NCBI RefSeq assembly: GCF_018873765.1
Contig: NC_057921.1
Location: 67,321,557 to 67,385,556 of the forward strand
Length of the DNA: 64,000 nt
Source of the DNA: Telopea speciosissima
Lineage: Eukaryota; Streptophyta; Magnoliopsida; Proteales; Proteaceae
Reading direction: 5' to 3'
The position numbers and the translations under genes are program-made. Within the stretch, counting starts at the first letter, position 1. Each line of letters starts with the position of its first letter. The notes under the pieces were generated by a model. The model was not told the DNA's origin. It saw nothing but the letters and a program-made list of their open reading frames with translations, and searched no databases. Of the stretch, positions 49,301-60,285 are shown in pieces.

Positions 49301-49342
49301 GAAGTCGAAGATGAAACTAATAATTTCCCTCCACAAACTTGA
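46320..49342 (+). CDS. Calcineurin B-like calcium sensor, CBL4/SOS3 group
   Basis: Predicted 216 residues in eight exons: 46320-46389, 46528-46610, 46792-46851, 46989-47097, 47244-47296, 48039-48119, 48210-48322, 49261-49342; the junctions keep frame. The N terminus [10 protein letters not shown] has Gly2 for myristoylation and Cys3 for S-acylation, the dual lipid anchor of CBL4/CBL1-type sensors. There are four EF-hands: a degenerate long first loop near [17 protein letters not shown]2 D76-E87 ([12 protein letters not shown]), EF3 D114-E125 ([12 protein letters not shown]), EF4 D158-E169 ([12 protein letters not shown]). The C-terminal FPSF motif (196-199) carries the Ser198 phosphorylated by CIPK kinases. 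CBL4 relatives bind a CIPK and activate Na+/K+ transporters at the plasma membrane. In exon 6 I used the upstream acceptor (GCTGAAG|GTCAAG) because it restores VKVMVLAV of the family. Confidence 0.93.
47297..48038 (+). other. Intron 5 of the CBL gene
   Basis: 742 bp. Two acceptors lie 6 bp apart at its end (GAAG|GTCAAG|GTGATG). Use of the downstream one would drop two residues (VK) from EF3/EF4 linker. Nothing else recognised. Confidence 0.75.
48323..49260 (+). other. Intron 7 of the CBL gene
   Basis: 938 bp between the EF4 exon and the FPSF exon, splitting Lys190 in phase 2. AT-rich, no element recognised. Confidence 0.8.
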
Positions 49343-49939
49343 AAAACTGAACAGTAGTCCATCCAAGTTTAAACCAAACAACCAAAGGCATCCTTGGTTA
49401 GGGCACTAAGGTGATGAAGGAACAAAGATACAAAAAGTCCCTCATAGGATTTATGTTTGTTGATAAGACATGTAAATCAGAAGCACAGTTTAAGTCACTA
49501 GCTGGTCCTAGCTATGTAAAAATGTTCAAAATGAAATAGACTCACTGCAGTTTCACAGAGTTGCACGTACATATTGAATGGATTTGAGATTTCAACTGAA
49601 GATGGCATGTGTCCGTCTCTGGCACCCTGCTTCTACCAAGCCTTGAACCTTTTGTCCTCATTGTTGCACACTTACAAAGAATCAAGTTCTGCGGATGAGT
49701 TTTCAACCATTACACCATTATTCGACAACAAGAATGATGTATCATGTCAACAACCTACTCCTGCCTCTAGAGATATGCAGCATTAACATCATAGTCAAAT
49801 TGTAGCTACTTTTATACTTGATAATGAGAGTAATCATTACAAATCTATGAAACATCACTCACATATATGTGGATATAAGGATGACCATTTTCGAAGCTTC
49901 TTAATCAGTTGATCTGATTTTTGGTACTACCATTTCCTC
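49343..49939. other. Intergenic 3' flank of the CBL gene
   Basis: About 600 bp between the CBL stop codon and the relic GDSL gene, which points toward it. The frame 49574-49786 has no known product. Confidence 0.5.
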
Positions 49940-51399
49940 TCAGTTCATGGGATAACACATGTTTGTGTGCAGGGCAGACCAAACATTGTCTGCCAGGATG
50001 GCATTCAAAGCGTCAGTTGGATGAAACTGATCCCACCAGACATGCTTTGATGCATTATTGCATGCCATCTCTGACATCTCTGATGAGGTGCACATGATCC
50101 AACCTCTATACAGTCCTAACCCACAGCAAGTGTCGGATTTTACTTCAAAAACCTGCATGGGGGTATGGCTATGAATAACAGATACTTTTGCTAGATCTCC
50201 AATAAGAAAATAAGGATAAAGAGAAACACCCTTGTAATGTAGAGGGACTGCGCACCAGATAATAATGTATATAGCCATTGCCTCATTGGTAGATAATAAT
50301 GTATATAATCATTGCTCCGATTGAAAGGTAAACGACCAACTTTGAGATTATAGCATTCGCTGCCTCCTTGCCTAGGTTTAATATGAACTGCTGGAAGGTG
50401 TCTTTAGCTTGTTGAATCTGCCGCATTAAGGAGACATGTTGAGATAAAGGAAACCAAGAACAAGAATTTCAGGTTTTAAGTGACGCTGGAACAAGGGATA
50501 TAGTCAAGCGAGGATGCAGACATCAGAAGTGGACTTCTTTAATATGACATATAATATGGTCCACACCTAGGAGGTCTAAGAGATCCACCATAAAGGAGAT
50601 CTCTTGGCTGACAGCTTACTTTGTTGAATGTCAAATACCAATCCTTGTAAAGTAGGTTAGTCTAGGTATGGTATTCAAAAAATGAGTATATCTCAATGGG
50701 TGAAAATCAAATGGTGCAGTCAGCTGGGAGTACAGTCAATTTGACCAAAGTAACACTTTCTAACTCACCAGGTCACTGATTTTCACCTATTTCATTTACT
50801 ACACATTCTGTTACTTCTGTTCTTCCATTTAACCAGATAGCAAATTTCAGCAAAACCAACATGTGAACCCTGAGTGTGATCCAATTTTCTGAACACATAA
50901 AGATCGACACCGATTATAACTTGTTGCAGTCATTCGACTATTTATTATGACAGTGTTCACTCCCAGAGAATAAACATAATTCCCAAATGTCAGTTATTTG
51001 ATTGAAATTTGACCACATGGAATGCTAAAATCACAACAAATATGAAGCCAACACAATTACAGTTTAGAAATATAGAGAAAACGTAATACTAATCAAATTA
51101 ACAGAAAAAGTAAGTATACGTCATCAGAACTGATTGGATAAACTTACAAATCTTCAACATCCAGAATTTTATGGAATCAAAATATAGAGAAATCCAAGTC
51201 CGTAATTCAATAAAGAAATTAAAAGAAACAGAAAATATGGAAATAAAATAAAAAAATATTGCAGTGTAGAAAAAGAATATTGAAGGTTACCCAGAAAATG
51301 AACGGAGATCCATCCTTCGATGAAAAAAACAAAACCTCTCCAATCTACGGATGAATCTCCAAGAAGGAATAGTGCTAGAACCAGAGAAGCATGCGACAT
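49940..51399 (-). pseudogene. Decayed GDSL esterase/lipase gene
   Basis: Read on the - strand. Near 51399-51340 is a start with signal-peptide-like sequence and a block-I-like motif (ASLVLALFLLGDSSVD). About 50450-50330 encodes a block-III-like region (FQQFILNLGKEAANAIIS, then VVYLSIG). About 50155-49940 encodes the family C terminus, opened by acceptor CCATGCAG, with VKSDTCCGLG and the Asp/His catalytic motif WWDQFHPTDALN, ending CYPMN-stop. Between blocks III and V, the expected ~100 residues are missing, and a ~40-bp local duplication (AGATAATAATGTATATA twice, 50256-50310) brings stops. The last exon alone looks clean. Reading as a working gene with undetected exons is less likely. Confidence 0.6.
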
Positions 51400-54300
51400 C
51401 GTCGAGTTTGTAAATCATGAGGGATCATCGACATTAGAAGGTTCAAAGGAGAGGCTTTGAGGTTCTTGTTGAGGTGGTTGCAGAGCTCTTAGTTGCAGAA
51501 AATCCGGTTAGAAGAGTAAAAGCGATTGCAGACAACGAACCGCGAGAGATAGAGGGAGAGAGTGTCTCAAAGAGGCGGGAATGGGTAAGTTGATAGAAGT
51601 TGGGCCTGGGACGTGTTGGGTAATTGATGAATTTTGATAGGTGGGCCAGCCCAATGTACTCCCATTATTTGTGCGCCAACTTCTTGGGTTCAGAGTTCCT
51701 GCCTGGCAGCCTACGTGCAATGGTATTGGAAGCCTCCGTGGGTGTTAGTTCGGTTCTGATTAACCGGTTTGGTTCAATGTATGAAGGATATAAACTAGAA
51801 CCAAACCAGTACAATTTTTCAGAATTAAGGAGAAAATATATTCTTACGCATGAATTTTCTTTCACCTGCGATATAAAGAAAAATCTTTTCACCCAATGGC
51901 TATCAATGCACTTGGATGGGACTTTAGGAACAGTGAAAACACATTTCGGACTTTTAACATATAGAGAATTAGGTAGTTATGATGATATATTTGTGGTCGT
52001 GGAGAGTCCACCAGGTAAAACTTTCTCCTATCTGAAACATATTTTTTATTTTCAACCGGGAAAAAAAAAATATAACATATTTCTTATCCATTTGGTTATT
52101 CCTAGTATTAAAACCATTTAAACCCTAAATTGTCTTATGACACATCAATAAGATGATGATCTTATGTATAAGAATCAGGACTAGATTGGTTCTAGATTAA
52201 ACCACCCAAAGTGTTAAAATCTAAAGTTGTTTTAGAAATGCATTCTTAGAACATATTTTAGGTCTATAATGTATTTTCAATCGAGAAAATAGAGAAGAAT
52301 CAAATTTCAAAATACATTCTATACCCAACATCTATTCCAAAAATATGTACCAAACACAACTCTATGTCTCTCTAATAATCCGGAATGAGTCAAGCTCTTT
52401 CTTTTTCCTAAGAAGATGATATGTCATGAAACATATCAGGTATATATGAAATTTGGGAAGAGAACTATTCCTCTAAAGCTTGACGACATTTTGGAGTCTT
52501 TTTTCTTCTTCTAGTTGGCTTCTCGAGTACCTTTCAAAATGAGAGGTGGACGATCCAACATGTGTCCCCTAAAGATTGAGCACAACAGCACCTGCCATGG
52601 GTAAAAAGTTTTTTTTTTTTTTTTAATTTCAATTTGGCCCGATATGACTCAGTATTTAGGAATTGGTATCATATATGAGATAGGTCTGGGCCAATACTGA
52701 TCCAGATCGGTCAATATCAGATGGATTTTCCCTTATATTCATTTAAAAGCCACTTCTTTGTTTTTTGTATCATTTACCCTTGATATGTATTGATCCACCA
52801 ATACGAGATTGGCCACGAATCGTTACCAACTCCAACTTATATCAGTATGATATATTGATTCGACCACTTTGATACCGACTCTTCAAACCATAAGACAACA
52901 TGATATACCCAAACCTTACTTGATATCAATTTTCGAGTGACTGATATAGTACCGGTAATACAATTTATAACTCTGCTTTAAGATCCTTATTTTAATTATC
53001 CTTTGCCTTTTTTCTCAAAAAATTTTTAAGACAAATGTATAAAAATTTTCCCCAAAATGGTTTTCAAAAATAATTTGAAAGTGACATATCATCAAGAAAG
53101 GTACTTGAGAAGCTAACGTGTGTCGGGTAGGATTGTCATTATCATGCATATTTTCAAGTATACATGTGAAATGATACTATTATCCTCATTGAAAAAATTT
53201 ATATTATACTAAATCGGCAAACAAATAAAATTACGAATTGTTAGGCACATCTGATGGTGTCGTCAATAAGAATATCCCTTCTTTTAAATATGTGTTAATC
53301 TGAGGGTGTTAAATTAAGCAAGTTCTGACTCACTCTTGACATGTAAATGCACATAACGCAGCCACATATCCCAATAGGGCTTTGATCAAAATGACTGAAC
53401 CTTGTGGTGAGATCAACCAAGCATGGTTCGTAATGTTGGATCGATCTCGAATTGGTGTATTGGGTCGGTCTTGGGATGAATCTTGGGATCGCCCAGAATT
53501 GTGACAATTGGGCGCATTTGCCCCTACTTTTTAATAAATAAAAAACCATATGTTATTACTTTTTTACCCTGGCCGTACTAGTGGATCATTATCGGATTAG
53601 GATCGGTCTTGACCGATACCAATCCGATCCAGGTAAATTTGCTGATCCGATACCGATACCTCAAACTATGCAAACAAGTCCATTTAATGTGCTTATTATA
53701 TATCATTACCCTATAGTCCAGATTAGGGGGTGCCAAAATCCAACCCGAATTGGTTGGATTGATCAAACCGATTGAACAAGATCAAATCGAAATCAAATCT
53801 TTATCGAGCAATTTTTAAATTTGGATTTTGGAGAACGGTAAAATACTGAACTGATTAGATTGGCCGAATGGCTTGATCGAAACTAAAAACCAAACCGAAC
53901 CTGAACAAAATCGATAAAAACCAATAAGAAACTAGTAAGCAATCAGAAATGTTTTTTTTTTTTTTTTTAATCATGGATAATTATCCATGTAACAATGGAA
54001 TGTAATCCTTTTGCAAATCACAAAACAAATATGAGTCATTGGTTTTTTTGACATTTTTGAATGTAAACTCCCAAAGATGAAAGTACATAGTAATATCCAG
54101 AATGCCAGTACACATGCATGGATATACAAAAGATATATGTCAATATAAGAAAGGGTATTTGATTGAACTAGACTCTACACTTTGACATGTGGTTAATTTA
54201 AATCATGTCCTCTCTATGCAACATTCGAAATGAATATATAACTTGTCCACGCAACAAAATAAATGCTTTGTGATATTTAGAAAAATAATATACTTTTATG

Positions 54301-54550
54301 ATAATAAAAACTTTATATTGTTTTCTAAATATTTGTATGTAAAACTAAATCGAAACAAACCGAAAACTGATATCAGATTGATAATCTAATTGAGGAAACC
54401 AATAAAAATTCAGACCAAACTTCTATTTAATGGTTTGATTCGATTTGAACCAATACTAGAATAAAATTGGTTTAATTTGACCGATATTAAACCAAACCAA
54501 CAAATTGTACTGCTTGAACTGTATTAACTATTAACTATTAATGGTTATAC
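51400..54550. other. Intergenic, repeat-like, no gene
   Basis: 51430-51560 is GC-richer and could be the old leader of the GDSL relic. 52640-52980 and 53580-53680 contain the degenerate GATACCGAT/ATATCAG repeats also seen near 26.1 and 28.3 kb. 53720-54510 has AACCGA/AAACCAAACC-rich sequence of MITE type without clear ends. The 165-codon frame 51624-52121 has no family likeness. Confidence 0.5.
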
Positions 54551-55566
54551 TGATAGATAGTGAATTTTAGGTTAGGAACTTAGGATGGTCTCTAACAATT
54601 CCACGGAGGAGATTTTATATGGCACGTGTCTCATTACGGCGCGGTGACAGGTAACAATCACTTTATGTTCGTGACGGTAAGGATTCCCACTCTCTCTCTC
54701 AAGGAATAGGAAGATCATCACGATCTCGGATCTCCACTACTTTTTTGACCCGAAACAAGACAAGAGTCTTTTTTATGGGTTTCCCTTTTTTAACTTCTCT
54801 TACTTTCAGAAATAACTTTTTAAAAAAAAAATATGAAAATGACCGCACGGGTGATATAGATCCTGGACCCACATAAGAGTCTTTGGTGCTCATTCATTCA
54901 CACTTGGATTGGAATCTGACCGTCAAAGATGGAGCCTAGATTTTCTAATAATTAAAAAACAATTATAAATTAAAAAGATTCCAATCTAAGCGCAACAATC
55001 CATGTATGTAAAATACAATAATGGGTTCGTGGCCTCCCTTTCTCTCTCTTTTTATCAAAAACAAAAAAATCCCTCTCTCTCTCAACAGAAGAATGTCACA
55101 GTTCATCCATACATACCATACCTCCATTAATTTTTATAGGTCTATTCCGGGAATGGAAATTTAAACCTAAATTTTCTTCCGTTCGATTCTGGATCTTCTA
55201 CGATAAACTGAATTTTATCAATGATTGATCGATCGAGTCAAGTTATTCGGTTGCTTTAGTTCGAAGAAATTCTGATAAATTTCAGTTATCTGGTCTAACT
55301 GATTCCCTGAACTCCCACAAGTGTGTATATACATGGCTATAGGTTGTTCTAGCGTTTCGATCACGATTCCCGTGATCGGCTCTTCTGATGGTGGTCGGTT
55401 TATTCTACAATTTATTCGTCTTAGAGTTTCTTAGCAGTGGTAACTTATGGAATTACCTTCTCGTTTCAATTTTGAATCTTTCATTGCTTCTGCTATTCTT
55501 TGATTCCTGCTTGTTTTGATCAGTAACCTAATGGCTTCTTTGGCATTTCAGATTGCTGACTCTGTA
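54551..55566 (+). promoter_or_regulatory. Promoter and leader of the DPP-like exon
   Basis: A perfect CACGTG G-box lies at 54623-54628 (GGCACGTGTC). CT-rich tracts at 54690 and 55040-55085 resemble plant leaders. A 3' splice site (GGCATTTCAG at about 55550) lies just upstream of the ATG, so the leader probably has an intron. Confidence 0.35.
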
Positions 55567-56013
55567 ATGCAATCTAACGACCAGATTGAGAAGAAGAAGA
55601 AGAACCTGAAACGTGAGCGATCGTTCTCTTCCGATATGCCTGTAACTGACAGCACCATCCCACAAACCACGGATGATTGCTTCCTTTTCCCTGTAGAAGA
55701 GATTGTCCAGTATCCTCTGCCTGGCTATGTGGCTCCTTCTTCTATCACCTTCAGTCCCGATGATAGCTTGATTACTTATCTTTTTAGCCCTGATAACACT
55801 CTGAATAGGAAGGTTTACGCCTTCGATCTAGAAACATGTAAGCAAGAACTGGTTTTTAGCCCTCCTGATGGAGGACTTGATGAAAGTAATATATCCCCAG
55901 AAGAGAGGCTGAGGAGAGAAAGGTTGAGAGAACGTGGGTTGGGAGTGACACGTTACGAATGGGTGAAGTCTACCTCCAAGAAGAATCAAGTTATGGTGCC
56001 TTTACCTACTGGG
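55567..56013 (+). CDS. First coding exon of a DPP8/9-like S9 prolyl oligopeptidase (At5g24260-like), rest absent
   Basis: 149 intact codons. From MQSNDQ the protein runs to MVPLPTG, where a GT donor can lie (GGG|GTTCGT, 56014). It matches the start of plant dipeptidyl-peptidase-like proteins: DMPVTDSTIPQTTDDCFLFP, EEIVQYPLPGYVAPSSITFS, PDGGLDESNISPEERLRRER and GLGVTRYEWVK. These belong to the N-terminal beta-propeller. No later propeller or Ser-Asp-His hydrolase exon is visible to 64000, and the space holds a + strand ENODL gene and the - strand MTA gene. So it is either a gene truncated by rearrangement or the 5' end of a gene with an enormous intron. The exon itself is not decayed. I used the ATG at 55567 because it follows the probable acceptor. 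Confidence 0.7.
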
Positions 56014-56236
56014 GTTCGTTCTCTGATCTCATATATTATTTATCATGTTTGATATGTTAACCTATGGAGTTTAATTATCACTCTGCAACTTTTTGAATTT
56101 CGATCTTTAGTTTTGAGGCTGTGTTGCTATTTGCTAAAAGTATATAAAATCGATATGTTACAATTTAATCGGAGGGATGAGAAAGGAGAACCTTTCCATG
56201 TGTAGCTCTGCATATGCACTGACGGGATACGTTGTA

Positions 56237-56550
56237 CAACAACAACAACAACAACAACCATAACCTTATCCCAACTAAATGGGGTCGGCTACATGGACCC
56301 TATAGAGGCTAAGATAGTAGAAGAGATAAGAGAAGTAAAAGAAAGTAGAAGGAAGTAAAAAAGTAAAAGGAAGAAGAATGGAAAATAGGAAAGGAAAAAG
56401 TCGAAGCAGTAGTCAAAGCAGCATCCCAATGAACATTCCCCTACAAGGGGTCGGCTACACGGGTCTTTGTCTTCCAAACAACTCTATCTACGGTCATACT
56501 AGGGTCGAGCCCTACCACATGCATATCCTTTCTTACCACTTCTCCAAATT
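56237..56550 (-). mobile_element. 5'-truncated RTE LINE with 17-bp target duplication
   Basis: The - strand shows the last codons of RTE ORF2 (frames give MEDKDPCSRPLV, from WKTKTRVADPL-like), then ~200 bp of 3' UTR and a (TTG)n tail, which appears as (CAA)n at 56237-56260. A perfect 17-bp duplication, TGACGGGATACGTTGTA, lies at 56220-56236 and 56551-56567. The perfect duplication indicates a young insertion. Confidence 0.85.
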
Positions 56551-58085
56551 TGACGGGATACGTTGTAGTGGGTGATCAAATATTGACATGTATGAGTTCC
56601 TATAGGATAATTTTGTTGGGAGATGATTTGGCCCAATCAAGATTGCAGTAACCATTTAGTTCCAATCGAGCAAGCCTTTTCATATCATTACAAATTCGTC
56701 TTCATTTCTGCTGAAACAGCTGTCAATTTTCTCATTCGCTTTCTCATGTCTAGCAAGAAGCTATACTTTCATTTTCAGACACCCTTAAGACTCCTGAACT
56801 TGTTTCTTCTTTTGAATCAGGATGGCTTCGTCTAAATTGAGATGCATGACTGCTATAACCTAAAAAGATTTTCCCCTGAAACTGTTTCTTATCTTCTCTA
56901 ACCAAGCTAAAGAATGAGACTGATTGAAGAATTGTATTATTTCATCTGATGAAACTTCTTTGAATCTTTTTCCTACTGAATGGCTAGGAGTTAACATTTA
57001 GTGTGTCTTTTTATATAGAGAGAAATGGTGAAACATGATTCCTCTGTAGTCGACCCCAATTAGTTGGGATAATCCCTACTCGACTAGTTGCATATTGAGA
57101 GGTTAGGTCCTATTTTCCTCATCCCTGTGCATGGTAGGGGCAGGGCCAGAAACTTCTTATCATTCCGTTAATATGGCACAAATATAATTAACTTTGGAAA
57201 AGACAGTTAATACTAATGTTGGACAATTAATCAGATACAAAGGTTATCTTTGTAGCAGTTCTTCCAAAATTATTCTTTAAAATAACCTAGATTTTATGAT
57301 ATTTCTTTTGAATGCATATGTAGATTTGAATAGGATGCTTCCTGGAGATGTCATATTGAAGTATGGCATGGTGTCAAGTTCCAAGTTATATGCAACTGTG
57401 ATTTTCATAAATATTAATTGGTTCATGGTCTAAACTATTGGATGGAAGACTCCCAACCTTTGTTTCTCTAGTACTAGTCTAAAATTAGTCAAAGATTAGC
57501 TGCAACTTGCTTTCGGGAGTCGCCAAATGCTTGATGTTTGATTCACCATGATTTGTTTGGACAAGTGGATTGGTTTTGATTCAAGGACATGGGTGACTGC
57601 CAAGACGGGCCTCCTTAGTGAAGAGCCTGGAAATGTTGGTTGAAGGATCAATTACAAGCCAGAAAGCAAGCATGACAGATTATGGAGAATTTATTCAAAT
57701 TACCTTGGAACACAATATGTTGTGGAACTTGCATTCATTGGGAAATGCATTTGGAGACAAGTGATTTGGCTTTCCATGAGTTGGAAAAAACATGTGGAAA
57801 ATATGCAAGGGAACACTGAGCAAGAAGGTGGGAATGGCTTTGGAATGCTTAAAGCAAAATCTGGAAATTGTTGAAAAATCTGTGCAACAGGTTTTCCAGT
57901 GGAGTTAGCATTATTGTTTTTCAATGGCTTTTCCTTCCTATCTTTTGGCTTGTTTTAGCCATTTCTATTTTCTATGTGTACTAATTCTCCATTACTAGTG
58001 AAAATTTCAGGGGGCAGTTTCCTTTCTTTTTTTGGGGTGGGGTGGTTGTGTTGTTGACACCCTGATTCATACTTCTTTTTAGCAG

Positions 58086-58093
58086 TTTATAAG
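58086..58093 (+). promoter_or_regulatory. Possible TATA box of the ENODL gene
   Basis: TTTATAAG about 175 bp upstream of the ATG. The leader that would follow ends in a GA-rich tract (GAGAGTGAGAGTGAGAG) directly before the start codon. Confidence 0.35.
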
Positions 58094-58260
58094 AAATAAT
58101 GCAAGATCCCTTGAAATACCATATCTTATCATATGTCTTACACTAAGACCAACAGTCTTCGAGCCAATAGATTTTCTGTGTTTCGCTCAAACTGTTTGAG
58201 AGAGTGAGAGTGAGAGTGAGAGTGTGTGTCTACCTCTGACTCTGAGAGAGAGAAAAAAAG

Positions 58261-59023
58261 ATGGCTAATATTAGGTTTTCAAGATGCCAATTTTTCTGTA
58301 CAGTTCAATTTCTTTTGCTGTTGCAAAGCAATGTCTTTTGCTATCAATTCAAGGTAGGTGATTTACATGCTTGGGGGATACCCAGTTCTGCTAATCCCCA
58401 GATCTACATGTACTGGTCTGAATACCACCAGCTTAAGATTGGAGATTCTCTGTGTAAGTTCTCCCCTTGCGATTCTCTTCATTCTTCATTTCGATACTTG
58501 ATCCGAAAATTTTCATTCCTGGTAAAAAGGAATTTACAAAAGATTGAACTCCATTTCTTCATATTTGATTTGTTCTGTTCATTGTCATACACACGGGTTT
58601 TGAAAAATTCTTGATTTCTCCCTCCCCGCAGTGTTCCTCTACCCACCAAGTCAAGATTCAATAATCCAAGTCACGGAGCAAGCTTTCAATGACTGCAACC
58701 TCAAGGATCCCATCTTATACATGAACGATGGCAATTCGTTGTTTAACATAACTTCACCGGGCGGATTCTACTTCACCAGTGGAGTGCCGGGTCACTGCGA
58801 GAAATCGCAGAAGCTCCAAATTTCAGTACTTTTCGCAAATGGGTCTGCCCTTCCTCCTTCTTACGCACCAACCGGATTGCCAGACACTTCACCTTCTTAC
58901 CCAACTGTGTTTGGGTCTATCCCGACGGCATCTCCTTCTTTACCTCTACAAAGCCTTTCAGCAACCATATTGGCTGCCGTGCTCGGGTCGACGATCTTTA
59001 TGATTGTCAGTAGCAGTATCTAA
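58261..59023 (+). CDS. Early nodulin-like protein (phytocyanin family, GPI-anchored)
   Basis: Predicted 194 residues in two exons, 58261-58453 and 58632-59023 (phase-1 intron at the usual phytocyanin site). N-terminal signal peptide (FFCTVQFLLLLQSNVFC) and a plastocyanin-like domain (FKVGDLHAWGIP, FLYPPSQDSIIQVTEQAF, GFYFTSGVPGHCEKSQKL). A Pro/Ser-rich, probably arabinogalactan-like stretch follows (PPSYAPTGLPDTSPSYP), then a hydrophobic tail (LSATILAAVLGSTIFMIV) that fits a GPI-anchor signal. The copper-ligand Cys of blue copper proteins is replaced (FTSGVPGHC) and the first His ligand is not seen, so it should not bind copper, as is usual for ENODLs. It likely acts at the plasma membrane/cell wall. 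Confidence 0.9.
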
Positions 59024-60285
59024 ATTTAGTACCCGGATCTGAATCAGAGCTACTTCGATATCATTAGGACCTAGGGACAGAGAACAGCTACAGATGGGTA
59101 TTCAGGTAAAATTTATTTATTTTCCCGGACAATAATTGAAGTCATTACTGTTTTGAAGTAAAAGGGTCATGAGATTTTTTTTTCTTGGGTGATTGGGGTC
59201 ATGAGATTTTGTTTGTCTTATATATATGAGATTAGATGTTGGTATTGTTTACAAGATGTAAAGAGAATAAAGATGCATTCTTTCCAGTTTCCTCTAAATC
59301 TGTTTCCAGGTTCCTGTAGCATCTACCAACGACAATCCAGGTAGCCTACATCCCTTATAAGAAACTCAGCTGGACCCATAACAACTATCATTTTAGTTGG
59401 GGGATTAGTAAAGAAGAAGGTTTCAACAATTGATAAATCTTAAAGCTAGATGGATCCTTTGCACGTTTGCACATTTAGATTAAAGCACAAATGGAATGTT
59501 GTGTATTTAGTTTTAATAGTGTAGAAAGTTTTCCTTCATCCAGTGGAAGAAATCAACAGTCTAATACGTCGGCCGGCCGGCCCTTCTTATACGAATTCGA
59601 CGACCCCTTATTATACGAAGTCGTTCATGCCCTTATGATTCTGATTCAATGATGATTAAGGTAGGGAATCCCTTTACCGTGTGTAAAGTAAACTTGGTCC
59701 TTCATAATTGTCAAGAATATCAATCTTTTTTGGCATTTTTTTTTTTTCCTTCGGAGGAAGTTTTCTTCTCCTACTTTTTTAACACCCACACATTGCAAGG
59801 ATGGGCCACAGTGAACGAATGCCTCTTTCCACCATGGATGCAGAAAAACTCAGTCCCCTTCCCCTCTTTCACCATGGGTCCTTGAAGCATTCCTCGTACT
59901 TCTGCTTATTGTGCTGTCCCAACCCCTAGTTGGATATGAATCTGATAGTCTGATTCATGAACAGTTACTGCCATGACTCTTATGTGTTGAATCAGCATTG
60001 GTGAATGGCCAAACAAATCCAAACTTAAGAACTTGAATATCCAGAAGAAAAGAAGCTTATTTATTGACAAGCATGAATAGGAAAGATGTTAGCAGTTATA
60101 GAGGTATAATATCACATCGATTATTTGGGACCCCCAAGTGGTATTTTGTGGACCATCCAACTTAATTTAATACTACAAAACCTGAACTCTTTCTTTTATG
60201 AAACTAAAAAAACACAAGACCCAATTAAAGCATTGCATTTACAACCTCACGTAGAAAAAAGATCATGAGGGAATGATACATTTTC
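59024..60285. other. Intergenic between convergent ENODL and MTA genes
   Basis: It contains the ENODL 3' UTR with a poly-A signal (59266-59271). A TTTATT near 60059 is a possible poly-A signal for MTA on the - strand. 59510-59568 repeats sequence found at 713-770. No gene. Confidence 0.55.
59266..59271 (+). terminator. Poly-A signal of the ENODL gene
   Basis: AATAAA ~243 bp past the stop codon in AT-rich sequence. Confidence 0.45.

Larger units (their letters stand above)
56014..58260. other. Region downstream of the DPP exon
   Basis: No further DPP exon was recognised. 56237-56550 is a short RTE LINE. Around 57048-57075 is another RTE-type 3' tail (GACCCCAATTAGTTGGGAT). The rest is AT-rich with no coding signal. 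Confidence 0.5.

Noticed and set aside
51624-52121. 165-codon open frame
   Set aside because: Long for chance, but AT-rich end, no domain, and next to repeats.
53720-54510. A complete hAT-like MITE
   Set aside because: AACCGA-rich ends are suggestive, but terminal repeats do not pair and no target duplication was found.
58261-59023. Blue copper (plantacyanin/stellacyanin) function
   Set aside because: The Cys and first His copper ligands are not present.
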